From positions 1-64,000 of the forward strand of contig NZ_LDRK01000004.1 in assembly GCF_001477055.1 (NCBI RefSeq): a stretch of DNA of 64,000 nt, given 5' to 3'. The notes beneath the pieces were generated by a model. That model ran no database searches, was not told the DNA's origin, and saw only the letters and a list, made by a program, of their open reading frames with translations. Shown here piece after piece: positions 51,464 through 60,572 of the stretch (position 1 is its first letter; each line of letters opens with the position of its first letter). Source of the DNA: Leucobacter chromiiresistens. Lineage in GTDB: Bacteria > Actinomycetota > Actinomycetes > Actinomycetales > Microbacteriaceae. Position numbers and translations under genes: made by a program.

Positions 51464-54400
51464 ATGTCCATGGGGAATCGACCACGAGGAGGGCGCTCCC
51501 AGCCGGGCGCCCTTCGGCTGGGAGCATTGCGGCAGCGCATCGCTACCGCGCTGACCGGGCTCGTCGTCGGCGCGCTCGCCCTGAGCGGATCGGTGGTGCT
51601 GGCGCCGACGGCGGCTCACGCCCTATCGCGCGGGGAGGCGGTGACGTTCTCGGGCGGGCTCACCATCTCGAACTTCGTGCTCCCCACCGGCGAACGCGCC
51701 TACTGCATCGAAGTGGGGCAGCACGAACCGTCGGGGTACCTCGCGTCGATCGGTCGAATGTCGTATCTGCCCGGAATCAGCGGCAGATTCGCCGCTTGGG
51801 AGGACGCGCACGGAATGCGGCAGATGAACTACCTCATCGATCGTCACGGGCAGAACGGCGACGCCTGGACGGCAGCTGCGGTGCAGGTGACGATCTGGCG
51901 GATGCGGGAGAACTTCCGCTCCGGCAACACAGCGCTCGACAGCAAGATCGGCGTCCTCATGAGCTCCGCCCGCGGCCGCGCGCTCATCGCGGAGTCGGAC
52001 CGGCTCTACGCCGACGCGAAGGCGCACGCGCTGCCGCCCGTCGCGCCTCGGGCCGTCACGGGAGCGCTCCAGGTGACGCCCGACGCGACCGGATCCTCTG
52101 GCCGCTATCGGGTGGCCTACCCGAAGGGCACCACGTCGCTGAGCGTCGAGGGGGGAGTGTTCGTGCGCAACGGCGCGGCCACGATCGCGGTGCCGAGCGC
52201 TGAAGCGTCCGCGCGGTACGTGCAGGCGACGCCCGGTTCGCTCCGGATCACCGTCACCGGCACGTGGACGGCGAGCGGAACCCGGGGGTGGGAGCCCGCG
52301 CTCACGGTGCACAACACCGTCGCGCCCACGGGGGAGCGCGGCCAGCGCGTCGCCGTCGCGGTCGGCGGCTCGCGGGTCGCAGACCTGTCGGGGCGCTTCT
52401 CGGCGGCGCACCACGACGTCCCGCCGCCGCCCGCGCCGCCCACCGCCTCCTCGCAGGCGCAGCCCGACGCAACCGTGGGCGGCACGATGTCGGACCGCCT
52501 GATCGTCGCCGAAACTCCCGGAACGGCCCTCGAGATGTGGCCCGACGCGACCGCCGACTTCACCGCGTATCTCGAACCGATTCCAGGCTCCCCGAAGTAC
52601 GACGCGGCGTGGAATCCCGTGCTCGGCGACCCGTACGAGGTGCAGGCCGAAGACCCGGAGACGGGAGCCCTCGTCTGGGAGGATTGGTGGACCGACGCCG
52701 CCGGCGCCCCGCTTCTGGATGAGAACGGCGACCGGATCCCGGTCATCGACGATCAGGGCGCGCCGACATCAGGTCGCGCCGCCGACGGCACCCCGTATCC
52801 GGTGCTCGAACGTGCAGCGGACGGCTCTCCGAAGCTCGACGCGACCGGGCAGCCCCGAGCGCTGCGCGCCCGCGAGGCGGTGATGGAGGAGCGTCGCGAC
52901 CCGCAGACCTGGACGGAGGCGGAACTCGACGCGATGACCGAGGAGGAGCGATGCGTGGCTCAGCCGGTGCTCCGTGCGGGCGGCATTCCCGTGCCGGGAC
53001 CTGGCGAATACGTCTCGCCCGACGCGCGGGTGAAATCCGGCGGCACGATCCACTGGGTCGAACGCATCGAATCCGAGGGCGTCACGGTGCACACGGGCAC
53101 GTGCGGACTCTCGAACGAGACGACGAGGATCGATCAGCCCGCCGTGGTGACGCAGGCTCCGCCCGAAGCGGCACTCGGCGATGAGCTCTCCGACGTGGCG
53201 ACGGTCTCGGGCAAGCTCGCCGACGATGCCGTCTACACGCTGCGCTTCGAGGCGTACCGGGCTCCGGAGGCGGCGCCCGAAGCTGGAGTCGGCGCCGCAG
53301 CGGCCCCGCCGACCTGCACCGCGGAGAACATCGTCTTCCGCTCCTCCGCGCAGCCGGTCGCGGGACCGGGTGAGATCCGCTCGCCCGGGTTCATCGCGCG
53401 GCCCGAGCACGGGACGACGATCTGGTGGGTCGAGACGCTGCTCCTCGAGACGCCGGAGGGGCCGCGGGTGCTGCATCGCGGCGAGTGCGGGCTCGCCCAC
53501 GAGACCACCACCGTGGGGAGGCCCTCGGTCGAGACGATCGCGACCGAGACGGCGCCGATCGGCGGCGAGATCTCGGACGAAGCGGAGGTCTCGGGCGTGC
53601 TCGCGGCGAACGCGGGGGCGCGATGGGAGATGACCTTCTCCGGGTATCGCGCGACGACCCCGGCTGATGCGGCTGGTGCAGGCGACGCCGACGGCGCACC
53701 CGCCCCAACGGACGATGCGCCCCAGCCGGTGTGCTCGCAGGAGAATCGCGTGTTCGAGACCGATCCGGTGGCGGTCACCGGCCCCGGCCGAGTCGTTTCA
53801 CCGACGGTCGTCGCCGAGCCGGAGTGGGCGGGCGCGCTCTGGTGGGTGGAGACGCTCTGGCTCATCCAGGGCGACTCGCGCGTCGCGCTGCACACCGGAG
53901 CGTGCGGCGTCGCCGCCGAGACCACGACGATCACGACGCCGGCGGTCACCACGCAGGCGGCGGGCTTCGTCGCCGTCGGCGACCGCATCGGCGACGCGGC
54001 CACGATCACGGGCGACCTCGCCGAGCGGGAGGGCGCCGAGCATCGGATCGTCTTCCGCGGCTATCGCGGCAACCCCTCGGCGACGGGCACCGCGGCGGCC
54101 CAGTGCACGGAGCAGAACCTGCTCTTCACGCTGGATGCCGTGCCCGTGAGCGGGCCCGGTACGGTGCGATCGCCGGTGGTCACGGCGCTTCCCGAGTACG
54201 GCGGCACCGTCTGGTGGGTGGAGACGCTCTCGCAGTGGGACGGCGAGGTCGAGCGCGTACTCCATCGCGGGGAATGCGGGCTGCCCGGCGAGACGACGAC
54301 CGTGCAGACTCCTGCAGTGCGCACGGAGTCCGCAGGATCCGTCGAGGTGGGGCAGCCGATGTTCGACACCGCCTTCGTCTCCGGCACGCTCACCGAGCGA

Positions 54401-54850
54401 GACGACATCGAATTCCGACTGCGCTTCGCCGCATACGCGCGCAACGCGGACGGGGAGCTCGCCTGCACGCCCGAGTCGGAGATCCCCGAGCTCGGCGACG
54501 CGGCCGGAATCGTCGTCGACGGAACGGGGGAGTACCGATCGAGATCGGTGCAGACGCTGCCCCGACACGTCGGGCTGGGAGGTTTCGTGGAGACGCTCGT
54601 CATGATCGAGGGCAGCGCTGAGCACGTGGTCGCTCGCGGTGACTGCGGTGCACCGGGCGAGAACTTCGAGATCCTGCGCGCGGGGACTTCCGCCCTCGCA
54701 CGCACCGGAGGCGATGGCACTCGTGCGTGGCTCGTCGGAGGGGGCGCCCTGCTGCTCGCCGGCGCCGCCGCTGCGACCTGGGGAATCCGTCGGCGCCGCG
54801 CCACTTCTCACGTAGTCCGCGAATGCCGGGACCTCGCGTCACGGGAGTGA
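51464..54850 (+). CDS. Large sortase-anchored adhesin with putative thioester domain and Cys-containing repeats
   Basis: This 1128-residue surface protein has a signal peptide to about 54. An N-terminal domain has Cys81 (ERAYCIEVG) and Gln141 (AAAVQVTIWRM), the Cys/Gln layout of thioester (TQXA) adhesin domains that can bond covalently to host or surface amines. From about residue 490 come four repeats of roughly 115-130 residues plus a shortened fifth. Each has a Cys near its start, then G-P-G...SP, a W-V-E-T-L strand (a divergent HWVERI in the first), and a second Cys in H-x-G-x-C-G followed by ETT, probably disulfide-linked. It ends LARTGGDG, one helix, RRRR and an extra SHVVRECRDLASRE tail. 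The ATG lies 5 bases after GCACGGC with no strong SD. Confidence 0.8.
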   Translation: MSMGNRPRGGRSQPGALRLGALRQRIATALTGLVVGALALSGSVVLAPTAAHALSRGEAVTFSGGLTISNFVLPTGERAYCIEVGQHEPSGYLASIGRMSYLPGISGRFAAWEDAHGMRQMNYLIDRHGQNGDAWTAAAVQVTIWRMRENFRSGNTALDSKIGVLMSSARGRALIAESDRLYADAKAHALPPVAPRAVTGALQVTPDATGSSGRYRVAYPKGTTSLSVEGGVFVRNGAATIAVPSAEASARYVQATPGSLRITVTGTWTASGTRGWEPALTVHNTVAPTGERGQRVAVAVGGSRVADLSGRFSAAHHDVPPPPAPPTASSQAQPDATVGGTMSDRLIVAETPGTALEMWPDATADFTAYLEPIPGSPKYDAAWNPVLGDPYEVQAEDPETGALVWEDWWTDAAGAPLLDENGDRIPVIDDQGAPTSGRAADGTPYPVLERAADGSPKLDATGQPRALRAREAVMEERRDPQTWTEAELDAMTEEERCVAQPVLRAGGIPVPGPGEYVSPDARVKSGGTIHWVERIESEGVTVHTGTCGLSNETTRIDQPAVVTQAPPEAALGDELSDVATVSGKLADDAVYTLRFEAYRAPEAAPEAGVGAAAAPPTCTAENIVFRSSAQPVAGPGEIRSPGFIARPEHGTTIWWVETLLLETPEGPRVLHRGECGLAHETTTVGRPSVETIATETAPIGGEISDEAEVSGVLAANAGARWEMTFSGYRATTPADAAGAGDADGAPAPTDDAPQPVCSQENRVFETDPVAVTGPGRVVSPTVVAEPEWAGALWWVETLWLIQGDSRVALHTGACGVAAETTTITTPAVTTQAAGFVAVGDRIGDAATITGDLAEREGAEHRIVFRGYRGNPSATGTAAAQCTEQNLLFTLDAVPVSGPGTVRSPVVTALPEYGGTVWWVETLSQWDGEVERVLHRGECGLPGETTTVQTPAVRTESAGSVEVGQPMFDTAFVSGTLTERDDIEFRLRFAAYARNADGELACTPESEIPELGDAAGIVVDGTGEYRSRSVQTLPRHVGLGGFVETLVMIEGSAEHVVARGDCGAPGENFEILRAGTSALARTGGDGTRAWLVGGGALLLAGAAAATWGIRRRRATSHVVRECRDLASRE

Positions 54851-55056
54851 TCGCGCGGTGCTGGCGCCGCGCCGGGCCCCCGATGCTTCTGGTCTCGGGG
54901 ACCCGGCACGCCGCCGCGTAGGAGAGCAGGGCGCGCGGCCGCGCGACTCGGCCGGACGACGGCTCTCGGCACGGCGTCTGCAGAAGCTGTGCAGGTGCTC
55001 CAAGTGAAATTCATAGGAAGGATCGCCAAGCTGGAGCTACACGAAGGGAGCCCCCC
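54851..55056. other. Intergenic gap before the HtrA-type gene
   Basis: These 206 bases contain no ORF or RNA that I can support. A lower-GC patch (AAGTGAAATTCATAGGAAGG, about 55001-55020) may hold the promoter, and GAAGGGAG near 55043 precedes the ATG. Confidence 0.4.
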
Positions 55057-56847
55057 ATGAGCACCACACCCGAGTACGGCCCGGACGGTCGACCCATCAC
55101 CCCCGCTGCAGCGGCGAGCGCGGACGAGTCGACGCCGACTCCCGACCAGACGACGAAGCTTCCGACGGCGCCGGCAGAGGTCGCGCACGCCGCGTCGCAG
55201 CCCCTCGCCGAGCAGCCGACGCATCCGGTTCAGGCGGCGCTGCCGCAGCAGCCGACGCAGCCGGTCCAGGCGACGCAGCCGCAGCAGGCGACGCAGCCCG
55301 TGCCGCAGTCGCACCCCGCCCAGCAGTCTCAGCCCGCGGCGTACGCCTCCGAACATCCGTACGCCTCCGAACATCCGCACGCCTCCGAGCATCCGTTCGC
55401 CGCCGCCGGATCCGCCGACCCGCGGCTGCACCCCGCACACCCCGATCAGGCGGGGGCGCGCCCCGAGCATCCCACCGTGCAGCTTCCGGAAGCGCACCAC
55501 CCGACGGCGACGGCGACCGCCCCGGCCCCCGACACGCATCCCGGATCGCACGCTTCCGGCGGGTTCGGAGGAGGTGCATCTCACGGACCGCACGACGGCC
55601 ACCGCACGGGGAAGTCGGGCGACGGCAGGCAGCGCACCGGCATGCTCCTCGCCGGGCTCGCGGTCGGCGCACTCCTCGGCGGCGTCGCTGGCGGAGGCGT
55701 CGCCGCAGTCGTGTCGGCGAATGCGCCGCAGACCAGCTCGACCGCGGCCGGCGGGAGCAGCGCGATCACGCTGAACAACGCGGAGAACGCCACAGCCATC
55801 TCCGGGGTGGCCGCAGTCGCGACCCCCAGCGTGGTCACCCTCGAAGTCGCCGGCGGCAGCTCCAGCGGCTCTGGCTCGGGAGTGATCTACTCCGACGACG
55901 GGTACATCGTCACGAACGCGCACGTCGTCACGCTCGACGGCGCCGCGATGGACGACGCCTCCATCAGGGTGAAGCTCAGCGACGGGCGCATCTTCGACGG
56001 CAGCCTCGTCGGCGTGGACCCGTACGCCGACCTGGCGGTCGTGAAGGTCGACGCCACCGACCTGCCCGCAATCGAAATCGCCGACTCCGACAAGATCGAC
56101 GTCGGCGACCTCACCGTCGCGATCGGCGCGCCGCTGAACCTGGCCAACACCGTGACGAGCGGCGTCGTGAGCGCGCTCAACCGCGGCATCTCGGTCGGCA
56201 GCCCGCTCCTCGAGAACCAGCCGACCCCCGACGACGAGAGCGGCGAGGGCGACTCCGGCGGCGGGCTCCCGTGGGACTTCCGCTTCGGCCTGCCCGACGA
56301 CCAGGGCCAGCAGTCGCAGCAGCAGACGTCGTCCGGGAGCGTCACGCTTCCCGTGATCCAGACCGACGCGTCCATCAACCCCGGCAACTCGGGCGGCGCT
56401 CTCCTCAACGGCAACGGCGAACTCATCGGCATCAACGTCGCGATCGCGTCGACCTCCACGACGGGGGAGACCGCGGGGAGCGTCGGGCTCGGCTTCGCGA
56501 TTCCCGCGAACCTCGCCTCCCGCGTCGCCGATGCGATCATCGCGGGCGAGCAGCCGTCGCACGGCCTCCTCGGCGCCTCGGTGGCGGACTCGTCGCAGGA
56601 CACCGACGCGGATGCGAACTACGCGGGCGGCCTGCTCGTGGAAGTCGTGCCCGACGGGGCGGCCGCGAAAGCCGGCCTGAAGGCGGGCGACGTGATTACC
56701 GCCGTGGACGGCGTCTCCGCGGTCGACGGCACCTCCGTGTCCGCCTTGATCCGCTACCACGAGGGCGGCAGCACGGTGCGGATCGATTACATGCGCAACG
56801 GAGAAGCGGGGCAGACCGAGGCGACCCTCGGCACGCTCGAGTGGTGA
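55057..56847 (+). CDS. HtrA/DegP-type serine protease with repeat-rich cytoplasmic tail
   Basis: This 596-residue membrane-anchored S1C protease has a chymotrypsin-like domain with the triad His289 (VTNAHVV), Asp325 (DPYADLAVVKV) and Ser445 (NPGNSGGALL). One PDZ domain follows (GGLLVEVVPDGAAAKAGLKA). The first 180 residues are cytoplasmic and low-complexity: Gln/Pro/Thr repeats (QPTQPVQATQPQQATQPV) and a Y-A-S-E-H-P repeat. A helix follows (GMLLAGLAVGALLGGVAGGG). It probably performs quality control of exported proteins. The loop between His and Ser has an acidic/Gln-rich insert (about 385-425). Confidence 0.88.
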   Translation: MSTTPEYGPDGRPITPAAAASADESTPTPDQTTKLPTAPAEVAHAASQPLAEQPTHPVQAALPQQPTQPVQATQPQQATQPVPQSHPAQQSQPAAYASEHPYASEHPHASEHPFAAAGSADPRLHPAHPDQAGARPEHPTVQLPEAHHPTATATAPAPDTHPGSHASGGFGGGASHGPHDGHRTGKSGDGRQRTGMLLAGLAVGALLGGVAGGGVAAVVSANAPQTSSTAAGGSSAITLNNAENATAISGVAAVATPSVVTLEVAGGSSSGSGSGVIYSDDGYIVTNAHVVTLDGAAMDDASIRVKLSDGRIFDGSLVGVDPYADLAVVKVDATDLPAIEIADSDKIDVGDLTVAIGAPLNLANTVTSGVVSALNRGISVGSPLLENQPTPDDESGEGDSGGGLPWDFRFGLPDDQGQQSQQQTSSGSVTLPVIQTDASINPGNSGGALLNGNGELIGINVAIASTSTTGETAGSVGLGFAIPANLASRVADAIIAGEQPSHGLLGASVADSSQDTDADANYAGGLLVEVVPDGAAAKAGLKAGDVITAVDGVSAVDGTSVSALIRYHEGGSTVRIDYMRNGEAGQTEATLGTLEW

Positions 56848-56964
56848 CCGCGAGCCGCTGAGTCGCTACGGCCGCGCTCGCGCCGCGGGAGCTCCTGGTG
56901 GGAGCCCCGCGGCGCAGACGCGCACCCGCCCATCCGCAGCACCCGATGCCCTACAGTGGTACTG

Positions 56965-59358
56965 ATGAGTACCGCCGGATTCGACTTCGCGAGCGGCAAC
57001 CTCTCGAAGCTCCTCGCCCTCCCGAAGTACGTGCTGTCGCTCGTGCTCTCCTGGTTCGTGCCGCGCGTGGGCGACCGGTGGGTGTTCGGAAGCGCCGCAG
57101 GCGTGGGCGAGGGTGCGCTCGCCGTCGCACGCGCCCTCCTCGCCGAGCAGCCGGACGCCCGCATCACCTGGATGGTGGCCGACGAGGCCGAGGCCGAGCG
57201 CGCGAGAAGCGAGGGGTTCGTCCCTGTCGTGAGACGGGGGCGAGCCGGATTCTGGGCGACGCTGCGCGCCGGGCACATCGTCGTCACCCACGGGCTCGGC
57301 GACGTGAACCGGTTCGGGGTCACCGGCGGCTTCATCGTGCAGCTCTGGCACGGCGCGCCGCTCAAGCGGCTCCACTTCGATTCGCCGGTCACCACCGCAG
57401 TCGCCGGCCCGCCCCTGGTCAGATCGCTGCTCACCCGCATGTACCGAGCCGGGGCGCAGCAGATCGACCTGTACGTCGCGGGCTCCCCGACGGCCGCCGA
57501 CCGGCTGCGCTCCGCGTTCCGCGTGCACCCCGGGAGAGTGCGGGTGCTCGGCGACCCGCGCGACGACGCGCTGGTCCGATCCGCGGGCGCCGCGGAAGGG
57601 CTGGACGCTGCGCGCGACGAGGTGCGCGCCCACCTGGAGCGGGACGGAGCGAGCGTGCCGGCCGGGCGCTCGCTCGTGCTCTATGCCCCCACGTGGCGGG
57701 ACGGCGCAGCTGATCCGGCGATCCCGACGTCGGCTGAAGCGGACATGATCCGCGAGATCTGCGAACGGACGGGAAGCCACCTCGTGATCCGCCCGCACCC
57801 GCTGGGGCGGGGCGCGTACGACGGGTTGATCGGCGACCGCGTGCACGTGCTCGGCTCCGATTCGCTCCGAGACATCACCCCCGTGCTGGGCGCGTTCGAC
57901 GCGGTGATCACCGACTACTCGTCCATCGCCCTGGACTTCTCGGTGCTCGGCCGACCCATCATCTGGTTCGCTCCCGACCTCGAGCAGTACGGCGGCACGC
58001 GCGGCCTGTACGAGCCGCTCGCGGTCACGGCCTCGGGGCGCGTCTTCCGCGACTGGGCGGGCGTCGTGCAGGCGTGGGCCTCGCTCTCCGCGCCCGGCGA
58101 GCGCAGCGCCTTCGCGCGCGATGCGCGCACCATCGCCGACCGTTTCCACGTCCACCGCGACGGTCGGTCCGCCGAGCGGGTCCTCGCCGAGATCCGGCGG
58201 CTCCGCACCCCGGTCGCGGAGCTCATCGACCCCGAGGGCGTCTTCTTCGAGAGCTTCTACGGGCGGCAGGTCAGCTGCAACCCCCTCGCACTCGACCGCG
58301 AGATCGCCCGGCGGTTCCCGGATCGCACGCGCTACTGGAGCGTCACCAGCGAGCGCCAGTCGGTGCCGAGCGGCGCCATCCCGCTGCTCGTCGGCGGACG
58401 GGAGTGGTTCGCGGCGCGGCGCGGCGTGCGGCTGCTCATCGTGAACGACTGGCTGCGCTACGGGTTCCGCCGCCGGCGCGGACAGGTCGTGCTGCAGACC
58501 TGGCACGGCACGATGCTGAAGCACCTCGCGCTGGGCCGCCCCCGGGTGAGTCTCCGCACACGGATCGCGATCCGCAGGGAGAGTCGGCGCTGGAGCCTGA
58601 TGCTGTCCCAGAATCCGCACTCGACGGAGCAGTTCCGCGCGAGCTATGCGTTCACCGGCGAGATCCTCGAGACGGGGTATCCGCGCGACGATCGTCTGGC
58701 GCAGGCGATCGCCGGGGAGACCGTGAACCCCGTGGCGGTCCGCCTCGCGCGCGCCGAACTCGGAGTGCCCGTCGACAAGCGGGTGCTCGTGTACGCGCCG
58801 ACCTGGCGCGACCGCGGCGTCACGCTGGTCGACGACCTCGACGTGCGGCGACTCGCCGAGCAGCTCGGGGAGGAGTGGGTCGTCGTGGCGCGCGGGCACA
58901 CGCGCACCCACGCATTCGGCACCTATTCGGATGCCGGCGGCCGCGTCGTCGACGCCTCGCAGCACCCCGACGTCTCGACCGTCATCCTGGCCGCGGACGT
59001 GCTCGTCACCGACTACTCGTCGATCATGTTCGACGCCGCGGTGTCTCGCACGCCGATGCTGTTCTTCGTCCCCGATCTCCCGGCCTACCGCGATCGGGAG
59101 CGGGGGTTCACCTTCGACTTCGAGCGCGAGGCGCCCGGCCCGCTGCTCGACTCCCGCGACGCCGTCGTCGAGCACGCCCGCGCGCTCGCGTCGGCCGGGC
59201 GCGACGCGGCGTGGGTGCGCGGCTTCGCGGGCGCGGCGGAGGAGTGGCGCGCGCGCTTCGCACCGCACGATGACGGCCGCGCCGCGGTCCGCGTCGTCGA
59301 CGCGCTGATCGCACGCGGTGCCCTTCCGCAGCCCGGCGCGATCGCAGCCCGAGGATAG
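56965..59358 (+). CDS. Two-domain CDP-glycerol glycerophosphotransferase (TagF-like)
   Basis: This protein of about 797 residues contains two glycerophosphotransferase modules in tandem. Module 1 has VQLWHGAPLKRL, LVLYAPTWRDG and VITDYSSIALDFSVLGRPII. Module 2 has LQTWHGTMLKHL, RVLVYAPTWRDRG and LVTDYSSIMFDAAVSRTPML. Each has the W-H-G and T-D-Y-S-S-I CDP-binding motifs, so both may be active. Such enzymes polymerise glycerol-phosphate on wall teichoic acid. The ATG at 56965 is seven bases after TACAGT (56952-56957). It is followed by other glycopolymer genes. Confidence 0.85.
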   Translation: MSTAGFDFASGNLSKLLALPKYVLSLVLSWFVPRVGDRWVFGSAAGVGEGALAVARALLAEQPDARITWMVADEAEAERARSEGFVPVVRRGRAGFWATLRAGHIVVTHGLGDVNRFGVTGGFIVQLWHGAPLKRLHFDSPVTTAVAGPPLVRSLLTRMYRAGAQQIDLYVAGSPTAADRLRSAFRVHPGRVRVLGDPRDDALVRSAGAAEGLDAARDEVRAHLERDGASVPAGRSLVLYAPTWRDGAADPAIPTSAEADMIREICERTGSHLVIRPHPLGRGAYDGLIGDRVHVLGSDSLRDITPVLGAFDAVITDYSSIALDFSVLGRPIIWFAPDLEQYGGTRGLYEPLAVTASGRVFRDWAGVVQAWASLSAPGERSAFARDARTIADRFHVHRDGRSAERVLAEIRRLRTPVAELIDPEGVFFESFYGRQVSCNPLALDREIARRFPDRTRYWSVTSERQSVPSGAIPLLVGGREWFAARRGVRLLIVNDWLRYGFRRRRGQVVLQTWHGTMLKHLALGRPRVSLRTRIAIRRESRRWSLMLSQNPHSTEQFRASYAFTGEILETGYPRDDRLAQAIAGETVNPVAVRLARAELGVPVDKRVLVYAPTWRDRGVTLVDDLDVRRLAEQLGEEWVVVARGHTRTHAFGTYSDAGGRVVDASQHPDVSTVILAADVLVTDYSSIMFDAAVSRTPMLFFVPDLPAYRDRERGFTFDFEREAPGPLLDSRDAVVEHARALASAGRDAAWVRGFAGAAEEWRARFAPHDDGRAAVRVVDALIARGALPQPGAIAARG

Positions 59359-59400
59359 GCGGACGGGTCGGCCCGGTGCCGCGATGGCGGATCGGGGCGG

Positions 59401-59424
59401 GCGAGCCGCCCCCGGAGGGCTCGC
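59401..59424. terminator. Hairpin between convergent glycopolymer genes
   Basis: GCGAGCC (59401-59407) pairs with GGCTCGC (59418-59424), flanked by an outer GCGGACG (59359) / CGTCCGC (59431-59437) pairing. It lies between the stops at 59358 and 59437. No T-run. Confidence 0.45.
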
Positions 59425-59436
59425 AGGCCGCGTCCG

Positions 59437-60495
59437 CTAGACGCGGGAGCGGTCCACGACGCGCCCGCGGCCGAACACGCGTCCGCCGCCGAAGACGATG
59501 CCGCGCAGGAATCCCGCACCCCAGCTCAGGTGCATCGTCGCGAGCGTCGCGGCGGTCAGCATCCGATCGCGCACGCTGTGCTGCGCCGGGATGCGAGCCA
59601 CCGCGACGCCGATGCCGGCGAGGTACGCCGCCATCGGCACGAGCAGCACCGGCCAGCCCGAGGCCCAGGGGAGTACGCCGGCGACGAGGAGCACGAGTCC
59701 GAGGGCACTCGCTGCGAGGCCGAGCACCAGGGTGCCCGGAGCGAAGAATCGCCACGGGTTCGCGCGTCCGTACTTGCGCACGAGCACGGCGCGCCAGGTG
59801 CCGGTCGCGAAGAACTGGCGGGCGAGGTCGGCGAAGCTCGCCCGGGGCCAGTAGGTGACGCCGAGCGCGGGCGAGAACCAGACCCGGCCGCCGGCTCTCC
59901 GGATCCGGAGGTTGAGCTCCCAGTCCTCGCCCCGCAGGATCTCCCGATCGTAGCCGCCGACGGCTTCGATGGCCTCGCGCCTGAAGATGCCCAGGTAGGC
60001 GGACTCCGCCTCGCCCGCGTCGCTGTCGCCGTGGTAGGCGCCGCCGCCGAGCCCGTACGGGCTGTTGTACCCCCGCGCGATGGCGCGCTGCACGTCTCCG
60101 TCGCCGGCCGCGCGCATGACGCCGCCCACGTTCGCCGCGTGCTCCCGGCCCAGGATCTCGACCCCGAGGCGCGTGTAGTCGGGCGTCAGCTCCGAGTGCG
60201 CGTCGACGCGCACGATGATCGGGTGGCGGCTGACCTCGATGGCGCGGTTGAGCCCGGCCGGGATGTCGCGCTCCGGGTTCCCCACGAGGCGCACGCGGGG
60301 ATCCGCCTCCGCGAGCGCCTCGGCGATCGCATCGCTCCGATCCGTCGAGGGGCCGAGCGCGAGCACGATCTCCTTGGCGCCGGCGTAATCCTGGGCGAGG
60401 ATCGTGCGGACGGCGCGTTCGAGGAATCCCTCCTCGTTCAGCACGGGCATGACGTAGCTCACAGCCGGGAGGTCGGGCAGGGCGGGGAGTTGCAC
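59437..60495 (-). CDS. Family 2 glycosyltransferase with membrane tail
   Basis: This GT-A glycosyltransferase of about 352 residues is of the ExoA type. It shows VSYVMPVLNEEGFLERAV, ILAQDYAGAKEIVLALGPST, VRVDAHSELTPDY (acidic metal motif), ESAYLGIFRREAIEAVGGYD and ILRGEDWELNLRIRRAG, with a W-x-P late motif. Three or so hydrophobic helices follow at 260-320. It probably adds a sugar to the cell-surface polymer. GTG 60495 has GAGG 8 bases upstream; ATG 60513 is in frame and possible. Divergent from the next gene. Confidence 0.85.
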   Translation of the reverse strand: MQLPALPDLPAVSYVMPVLNEEGFLERAVRTILAQDYAGAKEIVLALGPSTDRSDAIAEALAEADPRVRLVGNPERDIPAGLNRAIEVSRHPIIVRVDAHSELTPDYTRLGVEILGREHAANVGGVMRAAGDGDVQRAIARGYNSPYGLGGGAYHGDSDAGEAESAYLGIFRREAIEAVGGYDREILRGEDWELNLRIRRAGGRVWFSPALGVTYWPRASFADLARQFFATGTWRAVLVRKYGRANPWRFFAPGTLVLGLAASALGLVLLVAGVLPWASGWPVLLVPMAAYLAGIGVAVARIPAQHSVRDRMLTAATLATMHLSWGAGFLRGIVFGGGRVFGRGRVVDRSRV

Positions 60496-60572
60496 GCGTC
60501 GATCCTCGCACATTCCGTGCCCGCGCCCGACGGCTCAGCTGCTTCTGCGCCGCATCGGGTTAGGCTTGCAGG

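Noticed and set aside
55324-55410. Possible short-repeat (CRISPR-like) array in the HtrA gene
   Set aside because: The repeats are in frame and encode a Y-A-S-E-H-P peptide repeat; there are no spacers.
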